From JAXHLG01 sp034522495 (lineage in GTDB: Bacteria; Patescibacteriota; Minisyncoccia; Moranbacterales; DUUL01), in assembly GCA_034522495.1 (NCBI GenBank), contig JAXHLG010000002.1:806001-870000 (forward strand): a DNA stretch of 64,000 nucleotides. Direction: 5' to 3'. The notes beneath the pieces were generated by a model. The model made no database searches and was not told where the DNA came from. It saw nothing but the letters and a program-made list of their open reading frames with translations. The position numbers and the translations under genes were made by a program. Below are positions 42,885 through 51,375 of the stretch, one piece after another (positions within the stretch are counted from its first letter, which is position 1; each line of letters starts with the position of its first letter).

Positions 42885-44921
42885 TCACCTTTTCAACACC
42901 TCCAAAAACGCCTTCTGCGGGATATCCACTTTTCCGGACTGAGTCATCTTCTTCTTGCCTTTCTTTTGCTTTTCCAGGAGCTTTCTTTTTCGAGTCACAT
43001 CTCCGCCGTAAAGCTTGGCTGTCACGTCTTTGCGGAAAGCCTGGATATTCTCGCGGGCTAGAAACTTGCTCCCCACCGCCGCTTGCAGCTTGATTTGAAA
43101 ATTCTGGCGCGGAATTACGTCCTTGAGTTTCTTAACAATTCTTCTGCCCTCGGCTTGAGCGTTCTTCTCGTGAACCACCTGGGAAAAAGAATCCACTTTC
43201 TCTTCGGCAACATAAATATCCAGCCGCGCTAAATCCGCCGGCCGGTAGTCGGTTAGCTCGTAACTGAAAGAAGCAAACCCGCTGGTAGCTGACTTGATGT
43301 TGTCGTGAAGATTAATGACAATGTCTGCCAGCGGCGCGTTAAAGATCAAATTTACTCTATCTTCATCCAAATAATCAGTAGAAATATATTCGGATCGGGT
43401 AGTGGACTGAGTTACTTCCATAATATCGCCGATAAACCTCGACGGCGTAATAATCTCCAGCTTAGCCCTGGGTTCCCGAATTTCTTTAATTTCGGTTTTG
43501 TCCGGCATCTCGGCCGCCGAATAAATTTTCATTGTTTCCCCATTGGTTCTTTCCACCTCATAAACCACGCTGGGCGTGGTAATCACCGGAGCAAATCCAA
43601 ACTCTCGAGAAAGCCGCTCCTTGACAATCTCCAGATGCAACACTCCCAGAAACCCGATCCGGAAACCTCGCCCCAGCGCCGGCGAACTCTCCCCCTCAAA
43701 GTCAAGCGCCGCATCATTGAGCTTCAGCTTCTCCAGCGCGTCCCGGAATTGATTATAATCCTCCCCCTCCGCCGGATAGAAACTCGCATACATCATCGGC
43801 CGCACCTCTCGATAACCTTCAAGTGGCACAACTGTGGTTTTTTTTGATTTTAATTCAGTCTTGCTAGATTCATTGGAAATTGGAAATTGGAAATTGGAAA
43901 TTGTCAAAGTGTCCCCCACCCTGCACTGCTCCACGCTTTTCAGCCCGGTGGCAATATAGCCTATCTCGCCAGTCTCCAACGTGCCGGTCGGCTTCAAGTC
44001 CGGAGAAAATTTCCCCACTTCTACCGCATGAGCTTCCTTTTCTCCTCTCATTAGATAAATCTTGTCCTCCCTTTTGATAGCTCCGTCAAAAATCCGCACA
44101 AAAGCCAAAACTCCCTTGTAAGAGTCATACTTGGAATCAAAAATCAAAGCCCGCAAAGGCGCGTCCTCAACAATCTCTGGCGCCGGAATCCTCTCCACCA
44201 CGGCATTCATAATCTCTTCCACTCCTTCCCCACTTTTGCCGCTGGCCAGAATTATCTCCTCCTCGCCGCACCCCAAAAGATGCTTGATTTCCGTTTTGGT
44301 TTTTTCAATCTCAGCGTTAGGCAGATCAATCTTGTTCACTACCGGAATAATTTCCAAATCCTGTTCCAAAGCCTGATAAAGATTGGCCAAAGTCTGCGCC
44401 TGGATCCCCTGAGTGCAATCCACCAGCAAAATCGCCCCCTCCACCGCCTTCAACGACCGCGAAACCTCATACCCAAAATCCACATGCCCGGGAGTATCAA
44501 TCAGGTTCAGTGTGTATGTCGAATCTTGAATCTTTCCCGCTACTTTTTTGTTTTCTTTCGAAAGCGGGACCCCGCTCTGCGGTGGGAATCTTGAATCTTG
44601 AATACTTTTTTCACTTGTATTTTGACCGCTCTCCTCCTTTGAATTTTGAATTTCATAGCTATCGGGCTTTGAGTTGTGGCTTTGACTTTTGACTTTTGAG
44701 TTTTTACCTGCGTATTCATAACGCATGGTCACCGGCTGCAGCTTGATAGTAATCCCCCTTTCTCTTTCCAGGTCCATCGTATCCAAAAGCTGCTCCTTCA
44801 TCTTCCGGCCTTCAATCGTCTTGGTCATCTCCAGCATCCGATCAGCCAGCGTCGACTTCCCATGATCGATATGAGCCAAAATCGCAAAATTCCTAATGTT
44901 ATTTTTTCTTTTTTCTGTCAT
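42885..44921 (-). CDS. lepA: Elongation factor 4 (LepA) with in-frame repeat-derived insertions
   Basis: 678 residues versus about 600 normally. Ribosome-associated GTPase. G1 AHIDHGKST (16-24), G2 RGITIK, G3 DTPGHVDF (142-149) and G4 NKIDLP are present, as are domain II and the C-terminal LepA domain. About 63 residues (73-135) between G2 and G3 correspond to a family S intergenic repeat at 44516-44705. A second insert (about 339-360) begins with a GGAAATT tandem at 43872-43903. Both keep the frame. An endonuclease gene overlaps the start. Confidence 0.94.
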   Translation of the reverse strand: MTEKRKNNIRNFAILAHIDHGKSTLADRMLEMTKTIEGRKMKEQLLDTMDLERERGITIKLQPVTMRYEYAGKNSKVKSQSHNSKPDSYEIQNSKEESGQNTSEKSIQDSRFPPQSGVPLSKENKKVAGKIQDSTYTLNLIDTPGHVDFGYEVSRSLKAVEGAILLVDCTQGIQAQTLANLYQALEQDLEIIPVVNKIDLPNAEIEKTKTEIKHLLGCGEEEIILASGKSGEGVEEIMNAVVERIPAPEIVEDAPLRALIFDSKYDSYKGVLAFVRIFDGAIKREDKIYLMRGEKEAHAVEVGKFSPDLKPTGTLETGEIGYIATGLKSVEQCRVGDTLTISNFQFPISNESSKTELKSKKTTVVPLEGYREVRPMMYASFYPAEGEDYNQFRDALEKLKLNDAALDFEGESSPALGRGFRIGFLGVLHLEIVKERLSREFGFAPVITTPSVVYEVERTNGETMKIYSAAEMPDKTEIKEIREPRAKLEIITPSRFIGDIMEVTQSTTRSEYISTDYLDEDRVNLIFNAPLADIVINLHDNIKSATSGFASFSYELTDYRPADLARLDIYVAEEKVDSFSQVVHEKNAQAEGRRIVKKLKDVIPRQNFQIKLQAAVGSKFLARENIQAFRKDVTAKLYGGDVTRKRKLLEKQKKGKKKMTQSGKVDIPQKAFLEVLKR
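43872..43903. repeat. GGAAATT heptamer tandem inside lepA
   Basis: Four-plus copies of a 7-bp unit (ATTGGAAATTGGAAATTGG). Because 7 is not a multiple of 3 it codes N-F-Q-F-P-I-S-N on the minus strand. The same words occur in the clpP-tig gap. Confidence 0.9.
44516..44705. repeat. Family S repeat copy inside the lepA reading frame
   Basis: TCTTTCCCGCTACTTTTTTG, AAAGCGGGACCCCGC and TGCGGTGGGAATCTTGAATC match the intergenic copy at 35876-35945. The flank TTGAGTTGTGGCTTTGACTT matches words at 27050 and 35970. It lies wholly inside lepA and is translated. Confidence 0.9.
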
Positions 44922-45729
44922 TCAAATTATTTAAACACTTTTTAATATCTTCTTTTCTTTTTTTATGCTTAATGAAGGAATATATCAAGTCAAACAGTCT
45001 TTTCAATGATTCTTGATTACTAACCCTTAATCTCCATAAATCTTCATTATACTTATAATTCTTACTCTTATTATAAACCTGGTTTTTCTTATAAATTTTC
45101 TTTGGTATTGGACATATTATGTCATTTTTTACAAACCATTTATACATCCAGTGAATAATCTCTCTGTCATAACTGTCAATTTTGAATCTTGCCCTGCCAT
45201 CATAAACACCTATATTCCCTTCCGCATCAATATATCCAGAGGCAAAAGAAGCTGAATAGTTATTCTTCAAAGTTATCCAATCTTCAACATCACAACTTTT
45301 AGGTAACAGAAAATCAAAACTATCATTTAAAAAACAGTTGACACTATAAGCTTCTTTTCCTTTTTTGTTGTAGCTCACCTTCCCATATTTAGAAAAAATT
45401 TTTTCTAACAATTCCGCTTGCTCCGTCATGGTTGTATTGCAACGAGCTACTATCACCTTGGATTCTTCAGTTGTCTTATACACATTTAAGTCACCGACCC
45501 TAAAGCCTAAAATATACGCCTTTTCTAGTTTATTTCCAGAAAAATCTTTCTTTTCATACTTACTTTGAATAACCGACCTCGGTAATGGCTTCATTCCACA
45601 TTCTCTCATTCTATTTAAAACAGTTTTGAAACTGCATCCATAAATAGCCCCTATTTTATACTTAGATTTTTTCTCTTTATAGTAGAGTCTCTTAAGTTCT
45701 TTTTTGGGTATAATTATTTTTCTTCTCAT
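44899..45729 (-). CDS. LAGLIDADG homing endonuclease, free-standing
   Basis: 276 residues. A helix-turn-helix-like N-terminus (about 20-48, KSKYKIGAIYGCSFKTVLNR) is followed by two LAGLIDADG helices: AYILGFRVGDL (71-81, acidic Asp80) and SFASGYIDAEG (161-171, acidic Glu170). Such enzymes cut long asymmetric sites to spread themselves. The 3' end overlaps the first 23 bases of lepA in another frame. No intron or intein boundaries are visible. AT-richer than lepA, so probably acquired. Confidence 0.85.
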   Translation of the reverse strand: MRRKIIIPKKELKRLYYKEKKSKYKIGAIYGCSFKTVLNRMRECGMKPLPRSVIQSKYEKKDFSGNKLEKAYILGFRVGDLNVYKTTEESKVIVARCNTTMTEQAELLEKIFSKYGKVSYNKKGKEAYSVNCFLNDSFDFLLPKSCDVEDWITLKNNYSASFASGYIDAEGNIGVYDGRARFKIDSYDREIIHWMYKWFVKNDIICPIPKKIYKKNQVYNKSKNYKYNEDLWRLRVSNQESLKRLFDLIYSFIKHKKRKEDIKKCLNNLNDRKKKK

Positions 45730-45914
45730 AATTTAATTATACCGAAAATCATTAAATGTGCAATTATGCAAAATTTCTTATGCTTTGATTCATAATATCT
45801 TTAAATCACTTGCTTTTATGCCCGTTAATGGTAAACTGAAACTAAGCAAAAGTCAACTAATCATCAATCGGAAACAACATTCACGTTAAAAAAATAATTA
45901 GCTACAACTAAATC

Positions 45915-46334
45915 ATGAAAAGGGATGAAAAAATAACAACACTTAAGGCGATATATTATGCAATTGCAATACCAGTGGTTATATTTATAGCACTATATTT
46001 TGCTATCTCATATAACTTTGAAGCATATAACATAAATAAATTTTTTAGATTTATCAAAACTGTAGCTACTTATACATTTTTTGTAGATTTGATAATTTTT
46101 GTGGCCATTTTTTTATTAAAGGAAAAAGGAAAGTTTTCCTATGCAATAGAACGAGTTGGCAAGTACACCGTGGGCATTCTTGGTATAAGCATGGGACTCT
46201 TTTTTATAAGTGCAGCTTTTACCTCGGTGGGCTATACAGAATTTGCAGGTATGTTGGGAGCCTTACTAATGTGGATTATTTTTATTAACCTTTATTTATT
46301 TATAGCTTATTTGATAGTCAAAAAATTTGATTAA
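45915..46334 (+). CDS. Hypothetical four-helix membrane protein
   Basis: 139 residues with four transmembrane helices (about 11-30, 47-68, 83-107 and 115-135) and Lys-rich ends. No family recognised. It is the first plus-strand gene of the AT-rich cassette-like region and is followed by a candidate attC half-site at 46346 (CACAACACGGCATATCCGGC). Confidence 0.6.
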   Translation: MKRDEKITTLKAIYYAIAIPVVIFIALYFAISYNFEAYNINKFFRFIKTVATYTFFVDLIIFVAIFLLKEKGKFSYAIERVGKYTVGILGISMGLFFISAAFTSVGYTEFAGMLGALLMWIIFINLYLFIAYLIVKKFD

Positions 46335-46397
46335 ATTATTACTGTACACAACACGGCATATCCGGCTTCGTTTTAGTAAAATAATTAATTTTTTTGT

Positions 46398-46934
46398 ATG
46401 ACAACGTGGAAAAAAACAGGTCTTGGTTCAAATGTTTTAGCTCGTAGATTGGGCAATGAAGTGTATGAATTTTTGAAACAAGCAAATCATAATGACGATT
46501 TTTTAACTGATTATGAATACCTTAAGGATCATATTAAAAATTCCTCACAGGGTTGGCAGTTAAGTGATTATGCACCATTACTTTTGCCTTTGGTTAAATA
46601 CTATGAAAATAGCTTGTGGCACATTTGCGAAAAACTTGATTTATTTAAAGATATTAATGGTGGAAAACGTCCACATAGCTTAAGGAATTTTTTTAGCACC
46701 AAAGAAAGTGAGATTGAAAATTTACTTGTTTCAAAAATTCAAGATCAAAAACAAGCTAAAATTGTATTGAGAAAACTTTTCTCAACAATTGATGATTATA
46801 ATCAAAGAAATGAGGTTGTTCATTGTGGGCAATTAATCAAGTATGTCGAGCTTGATAATTACGATAGTCTTATTACTAAACTGAAGGAATTAGTTGATTG
46901 CTTGTTTTTAAATAATGTCATACAAAAAAATTAA
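46398..46934 (+). CDS. HEPN-like protein
   Basis: 178 residues, helical. It carries Arg137-Asn-Glu-Val-Val-His142, matching the R-x4-6-H motif of HEPN ribonucleases and toxins, preceded by a helix (KQAKIVLRKLFSTIDDYNQ). HEPN proteins include RNases in toxin-antitoxin and abortive-infection systems. No partner antitoxin gene is adjacent. The motif alone is weak evidence, so toxin activity is a suggestion only. Followed by a candidate attC right end at 46985-47010. Confidence 0.5.
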   Translation: MTTWKKTGLGSNVLARRLGNEVYEFLKQANHNDDFLTDYEYLKDHIKNSSQGWQLSDYAPLLLPLVKYYENSLWHICEKLDLFKDINGGKRPHSLRNFFSTKESEIENLLVSKIQDQKQAKIVLRKLFSTIDDYNQRNEVVHCGQLIKYVELDNYDSLITKLKELVDCLFLNNVIQKN

Positions 46935-46984
46935 TTATTTTGCTAGCATCGCCCAAATTTTTGTTCCGCTAACGCTTCACAAAA

Positions 46985-47010
46985 ACTTCAGATACACGCG
47001 AACGTTATAT
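46985..47010. other. Candidate attC right half-site
   Basis: CACAAAAACTTC, AGATACACGCGAACGTTATAT. The end GTTATAT resembles the attC core, and the left-half motif (AACACGGCATATCCGG) is at 46348, on the far side of the HEPN gene. I cannot pair them as one intact site. Confidence 0.3.
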
Positions 47011-47110
47011 TCAATCGAATTTTCACTTTTTAAAAAACTAGTAAAGAGCGTAGCTATCCAGAAATAAATTAGTAACATTTATAATATACAAATATCATTT
47101 ATACATAATT

Positions 47111-48064
47111 ATGCAATCAAATCCAGAGATAACTAAAAAAGTTCCAGTTTGTCATTCCAATCAAAAAATTGATGACGTAAAAGAGTATCTCTTTGAAAAA
47201 ATGAGTAATTTTGACACGATTGATTATATATACGTACTAACAAAAAGCCAAGTTATTAAAGGAGTAATATCTATTCATGAACTTTTCAAATCTCCTCCCG
47301 ACTCCTTGATCAGAGATCATTTCATCACAAAAATTGTCAAAGCCCATCCCGATACTGATCCTGAGAAAATTGTACATTTGGCATTAAATAATAATATTAA
47401 ATCTGTACCTATAGTTAACGAACAGAATAAATTTATTGGAGTTATTGCAAGCGATACTATTCTTGATATCCTCAACAAGGAAGGTCAGGAAGATTTTATG
47501 CATATTGAAGGTATTATCCCTGAAAATATATATAACCAACAGGATGTTTCTATCTTTAAAAATTTTATACTAAGAACGCCTTGGATTATTGTAGGGCTTT
47601 TAGGCGGTCTTATCGCTGCGAGAATTATTGCTAATTTCGAGAGCGTGCTTGAAAAAGAATTGATTCTTGCAGCTTTTATTCCTTTGGTTGCTTATGTTGC
47701 GAACGCCGTAGGCTCACAAACACAAACTCTATATATTCGCGCCTTGGCTATGGGTCAAAAAATTTCAATGTGGAGATACAGCATTAAACAAATTTTTATT
47801 TCATTTTTTATAGGCGTAGCATGCTGGGCAGTTATTGGTCTCACTTCATTAATTGTTTGGAATTCCTCCTTACTAGGAGTAATTGTAGGTTTTGCGGTAT
47901 TTTGTTCTATCCTTGTGGCAACAACCTTTGCATTGCTTATACCTTTTTTACTTACGAAATTCAATAAAGATCCTGCAATAGGAAGCGGCCCTTTCACAAC
48001 AATCATCCAAGACATGCTAAGTGTACTAATTTATTTTCTCATTGCTACAATTTTTATTTTATAG
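47111..48064 (+). CDS. MgtE-like magnesium transporter
   Basis: 317 residues. Two CBS domains (about 10-130, SVPIVNEQNKFIGVI) and a five-helix MgtE channel domain (about 155-317) with GGLIAARIIANFES and the VANAVGSQTQTLYIRALAMG signature. MgtE-type channels admit Mg2+, gated by CBS sensing. The usual N-terminal MgtE_N superhelix is missing, so this is a short form. It is followed by the clearest attC-like site (48202-48290). Confidence 0.88.
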   Translation: MQSNPEITKKVPVCHSNQKIDDVKEYLFEKMSNFDTIDYIYVLTKSQVIKGVISIHELFKSPPDSLIRDHFITKIVKAHPDTDPEKIVHLALNNNIKSVPIVNEQNKFIGVIASDTILDILNKEGQEDFMHIEGIIPENIYNQQDVSIFKNFILRTPWIIVGLLGGLIAARIIANFESVLEKELILAAFIPLVAYVANAVGSQTQTLYIRALAMGQKISMWRYSIKQIFISFFIGVACWAVIGLTSLIVWNSSLLGVIVGFAVFCSILVATTFALLIPFLLTKFNKDPAIGSGPFTTIIQDMLSVLIYFLIATIFIL

Positions 48065-48201
48065 TCAATTTTTAATAGTTTTTTACTAGTATATCCAAAT
48101 CATTAATTCTTCGAGATAGCTACGTTCAAAGTTATAAAGTGAAAATTCGACTCTAAAATTTCCCTTCGGGGCGTTGCACTAAATTTCAGCCCTTCGGGGA
48201 A

Positions 48202-48290
48202 TATAACAAGGATTATGAGGTTACTAAGTCTTGCAGACTTCTCCGCCCAAATCGTGCTGCGCCCGACTTCCCATAATCCTGATGTTAGAC
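48202..48290. other. attC-like recombination site A
   Basis: Left arm TAACAAGGATTATG (48204) pairs with right arm CATAATCCTGATGTTA (48272-48287): all 14 bases pair if a 2-base bulge (TC) is allowed. The site ends in GTTAGAC, a match to the integron core GTTRRRY. The centre is an imperfect stem-loop. It lies directly after a gene, as in a gene cassette. Confidence 0.55.
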
Positions 48291-48348
48291 GTAATTGAGT
48301 TTTCAATTTTTAAAAAGCTTTAAATATTCTTAATCCCACAATAATATT

Positions 48349-48684
48349 ATGAAACACAAAAAAATTATTTACATTATTATTGTGATATTCTTATTAATAG
48401 TCACATTCCAAATTGGAAAATTTTTTGGAGAGATGAAGTACGATGTTATGTTAGCAAGGTGTCTCAACTCTGAAATTCCATATGAAGATTATAATACTTG
48501 GGAAGCATCTTCTTTGATGAACAAGATGCTTCAGAATTTCTATGGACAACAATACCATTTTACAAAACAATATACTCCAAAAAATCTAACAGCAGAGGAA
48601 TTACATAATTCTTTTAACAACGGAGGTTATCATTATTTTGAAACAAAGGAAGGTGTAATTATGGAATGTGGGATTTATAAGTAA
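48349..48684 (+). CDS. Hypothetical anchored small protein
   Basis: 111 residues. An N-terminal hydrophobic helix (about 5-26) suggests a signal anchor, followed by a polar domain with a few aromatic residues. No family recognised. Cassette-like: site A on its left, sites B and C on its right. Confidence 0.6.
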   Translation: MKHKKIIYIIIVIFLLIVTFQIGKFFGEMKYDVMLARCLNSEIPYEDYNTWEASSLMNKMLQNFYGQQYHFTKQYTPKNLTAEELHNSFNNGGYHYFETKEGVIMECGIYK

Positions 48685-48752
48685 ATTGAAAAATCAGCTT
48701 CTCGCTATCGCTCGAACCACGTTGCACTCTCTTTCCTCCGGTCGTCAGGGCT

Positions 48753-48849
48753 TATAACAAGAGATATACGGTTCAGTCCTCAGCCCGAGCTTTACCCAAA
48801 TTTTTCTTTCACTTCTTTCCAGAAAGATTTCGCATATCCCCGATGTTCC
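48753..48849. other. attC-like recombination site B
   Basis: Left TAACAAGAGATATACGG (48755) pairs with right CGCATATCCCCGATGTT (48831-48847). The same two-base TC bulge as site A separates the paired blocks. The core is degenerate (GTTCCGT). A second, weaker left arm (TAACTCGGCATATCC, 48878) with right part near 48931-48945 may be a third site. Confidence 0.45.
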
Positions 48850-49631
48850 GTCTCTCGCTTCGCGAGCGGCATCGCATAACTCGGCATATCCTAAATTTTG
48901 TTCCACGAGCAAGTTCGCTTCACAAAACTTCGAATATACCGCCGGCGATTGAGCGAGATTGAGGATTTGTCTACATAATTAATAAGCAGAAAGTAAAACA
49001 TAGATTTATAAATATAATATAATTATTATATATTCGTATGAATAGACAAGAATTAATAAAAAAAATTGTATCAAATTCAAATTCAAGATTAGAATTTTGG
49101 ATTAATTTTATCAACCAATTAAAACTTGAAAATATTTGTGAGATAGGAGTTTACAAAGGTGATTTCGCTGCCGAGATATTAAAAAAATGTGAGAATATCA
49201 ATGAATATAGTATGATTGATCCATGGAAACATTTAGATCATTGGAATAAACCAGCAAATAAAGATGATGAAACATTCAATAAATTTTATGATGAAACAAT
49301 AGAAAAAACTAATTTTGCAAAAGAAAAAAGATTGATATTAAGGGGTAAAACTACTGAAGTTATTGATAAAATACCGGATAAAAGTCTTGATTTTGCATAT
49401 ATAGATGGTGATCATACTTTAAAGGGAATAACAACTGATTTGATTAAAGTTTATCCAAAAATTAAGGATGGTGGATGGATAGGAGGCGATGACTTTTCTT
49501 ACAATATTTGGCAGCATTCTCCCAAATTCGAACCCACACTAATTTTTCCCTTTGCAGTATATTTTGCCGAAGCTATTTCAGCAAAAATATTTGCACTTCC
49601 TTATAATCAATTTTTAATTCATAAATTTAGT

Positions 49632-49641
49632 GATGGTTCAT
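49632..49641. repeat. Target-site duplication, left copy
   Basis: GATGGTTCAT, repeated at 50970-50979 directly outside the IS. Confidence 0.92.
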
Positions 49642-50969
49642 CACTCGTGTCCGGTTAATTTTTTTCTCATCTCCTGATTTTGGCTTTCCAGAGCCAAAAT
49701 CAAGGGACAAGAATTTTTTTTGGCTTGAACGGAAATAATGGGATAATTGATATTGTTTTTTAAGCAATTATCAATTACTCAAATGTATCATGGAAAATAT
49801 GTTCTTTCTCAGCTTGCAGATCACATCCCCCGTTATGAATTCAACCGCTGCGTGGATAGATACCGGGGCAATTCGGCAGTAAAAAAACTTACTTGCTGGA
49901 ATCAATTCCTAGCTCTCTTTTTCGGGCAGATTTCTCATCGGGAAAGCCTCCGGGACGTTGTCAACTGCTTGAGCTCCCAGCAGGGAAAAATCCGCAACCT
50001 GGGTTTTTCCAGCATTATTTCAAGATCAACTCTTTCCGATGCCAGCGAAAAAAGGGATTGGAGGATTTACAGGGACCTGGCGGGAATATTGATTGATAAA
50101 GCCAGGAAGCTGTATGCAGGCGATGACAATTTTAATTTGGAACTGAACGGGGCTTGCTACATTATAGATTCATCGGTGATCGAACTCTGCCTTTCTCTTT
50201 TCTCCTGGGCCAAGCTCAAGACTGTAAGGGCCGGGGTAAAGCTGAATCTGCAAATGGACCTTGACGGCAATATTCCCGCCATGTTTGAAATCACTAGCGC
50301 CAAAAGGCACGATCTGGAATTCCTGGATTCGATCGAAATTGAGCCGGAAGCGCATTACATTCTGGACCGGGGCTACATAGATTACGGCAGGCTTTACAAA
50401 ATTCACCGAAAAGGAGCCTTCTTTGTTATCAGAGCCAAGGAGTGTCTGGGATTTGAAAGAATTTATTCCAACAGGAAGGAAAAAGGAACAGGGATTTGCT
50501 GCGATCAGATAATCAAGCTTAGCAATTGGAAAAGCTCTAAGAGGTATCCGGAGAAATTAAGGAGGATTAAATTCTTTGACCAAGAAAGCAAAAAGTATTT
50601 CACTTACTTGAGCAACGATTTTAATCTTTCTGCTGAGAAAATAGCCGCCCTGTACAAGCACCGCTGGCAAATTGAATTGTTTTTCAAATGGATCAAGCAG
50701 CATCTCAAGATCAAAGCCTTCTGGGGCCGCTCAGAGAACGCGGTAAAAACCCAAATCTGCATTGCCATCTGCGCTTATCTTGTAGTAGCCATTTTCAAAA
50801 AACAATGGAGGATTGAAAAAAACCTCTACGAAATATTACAAATTTTGAACGTGTCAGTCCTAACTAAAACTCCCATGGTTGAGCTGTTTAGTGATCTTGA
50901 ATTGCAAAATTTTAAAAGAAGCGGCAGAAAACAGGCTTGTTTGTGGGATTTGTGAACCGGACACGAGTG
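49642..50969 (+). mobile_element. IS4-family insertion sequence, 1328 bp
   Basis: Perfect 15-bp terminal inverted repeats (CACTCGTGTCCGGTT and AACCGGACACGAGTG) and a 10-bp direct repeat of the target outside them. One transposase gene inside. GC content is visibly higher than the AT-rich flanks. Perfect ends and exact duplication suggest a recent insertion. Confidence 0.95.
49747..50955 (+). CDS. IS4-family transposase
   Basis: 402 residues (or 390 from Met13). N-terminal DUF4372-like domain (YEFNRCVDRYRG...LTCWNQFLALFFGQISHRESLRDV), then the DDE core: Asp in YIIDSSVI, Asp in YILDRGYIDYGRLY and the YREK-like Glu in YKHRWQIELFFKWIKQHLKIK. Catalyses cut-and-paste transposition. It appears intact, so the element may be mobile. 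Confidence 0.94.
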   Translation: MILFFKQLSITQMYHGKYVLSQLADHIPRYEFNRCVDRYRGNSAVKKLTCWNQFLALFFGQISHRESLRDVVNCLSSQQGKIRNLGFSSIISRSTLSDASEKRDWRIYRDLAGILIDKARKLYAGDDNFNLELNGACYIIDSSVIELCLSLFSWAKLKTVRAGVKLNLQMDLDGNIPAMFEITSAKRHDLEFLDSIEIEPEAHYILDRGYIDYGRLYKIHRKGAFFVIRAKECLGFERIYSNRKEKGTGICCDQIIKLSNWKSSKRYPEKLRRIKFFDQESKKYFTYLSNDFNLSAEKIAALYKHRWQIELFFKWIKQHLKIKAFWGRSENAVKTQICIAICAYLVVAIFKKQWRIEKNLYEILQILNVSVLTKTPMVELFSDLELQNFKRSGRKQACLWDL

Positions 50970-50979
50970 GATGGTTCAT
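50970..50979. repeat. Target-site duplication, right copy
   Basis: GATGGTTCAT, identical to 49632-49641. Confidence 0.92.
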
Positions 50980-51217
50980 ATGAATTCATTAACCTCACAA
51001 ATAAATACAAAGACACTTCATTGAGAAAACAATTAATAAAAAGTCCTAATATTAATAAAATGAAACATCTTATTGTACCTTACTATATTTACATAAGAAA
51101 AAAGCTTCTTAAGAAATAGAATACAGTTTTTCTATCCGCTAAAATTTAGTAAATGACAAGTCCTCAACTTACTCCGTTTCACTCCGCACCCCGTTGCGCT
51201 ATCGCTTCGTTCGGCTC

Positions 51218-51300
51218 GCCTAACACAGCATATGCGGTTCGCTCGTTGCACTTCGCTCTCCCAAATTTTTGTTTCGCAAAAACCTCCCTTAAAAGACCGG
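51218..51300. other. Candidate attC left half-site
   Basis: GCCTAACACAGCATATGCGG starts with GCCTAAC, a full match to the inverse core RYYYAAC, followed by GCTCGTTGCACTTCGC and CCCAAATTTTTG words shared with sites B and D. No pairing right arm was found before the next gene. Confidence 0.35.
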
Positions 51301-51375
51301 GGTCCCTCGCTTACCAACTTCAACCGATTTAGAAGTTATGATAATATTTATATATAATTTAAATTTAAAAATAAT

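Larger units (their letters stand above)
49038..51119 (+). pseudogene. SAM methyltransferase gene interrupted by an IS element
   Basis: Bases 49038-49641 joined to 50980-51119 give one 247-residue frame with no stop. The N-terminal part has the class I SAM-binding EIGVYKGDFAAEIL and the acidic YIDGDHTLKGITTDL, like Methyltransf_24 proteins. The IS adds five foreign residues (SLVSG) and a stop after residue ~201, removing the C-terminal ~45 residues. A truncated product may still be made. Native function: small-molecule or sugar methylation, not determinable. A cassette-like gene. Confidence 0.85.

Noticed and set aside
44516..44705. Intein or intron in lepA
   Set aside because: No splice blocks or intron core; the inserted sequence matches dispersed intergenic repeats and is continuous in frame.
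48878..48945. A full third attC site after site B
   Set aside because: The left arm is recognisable but the right arm pairs poorly and the core is missing; kept only as a remark under site B.
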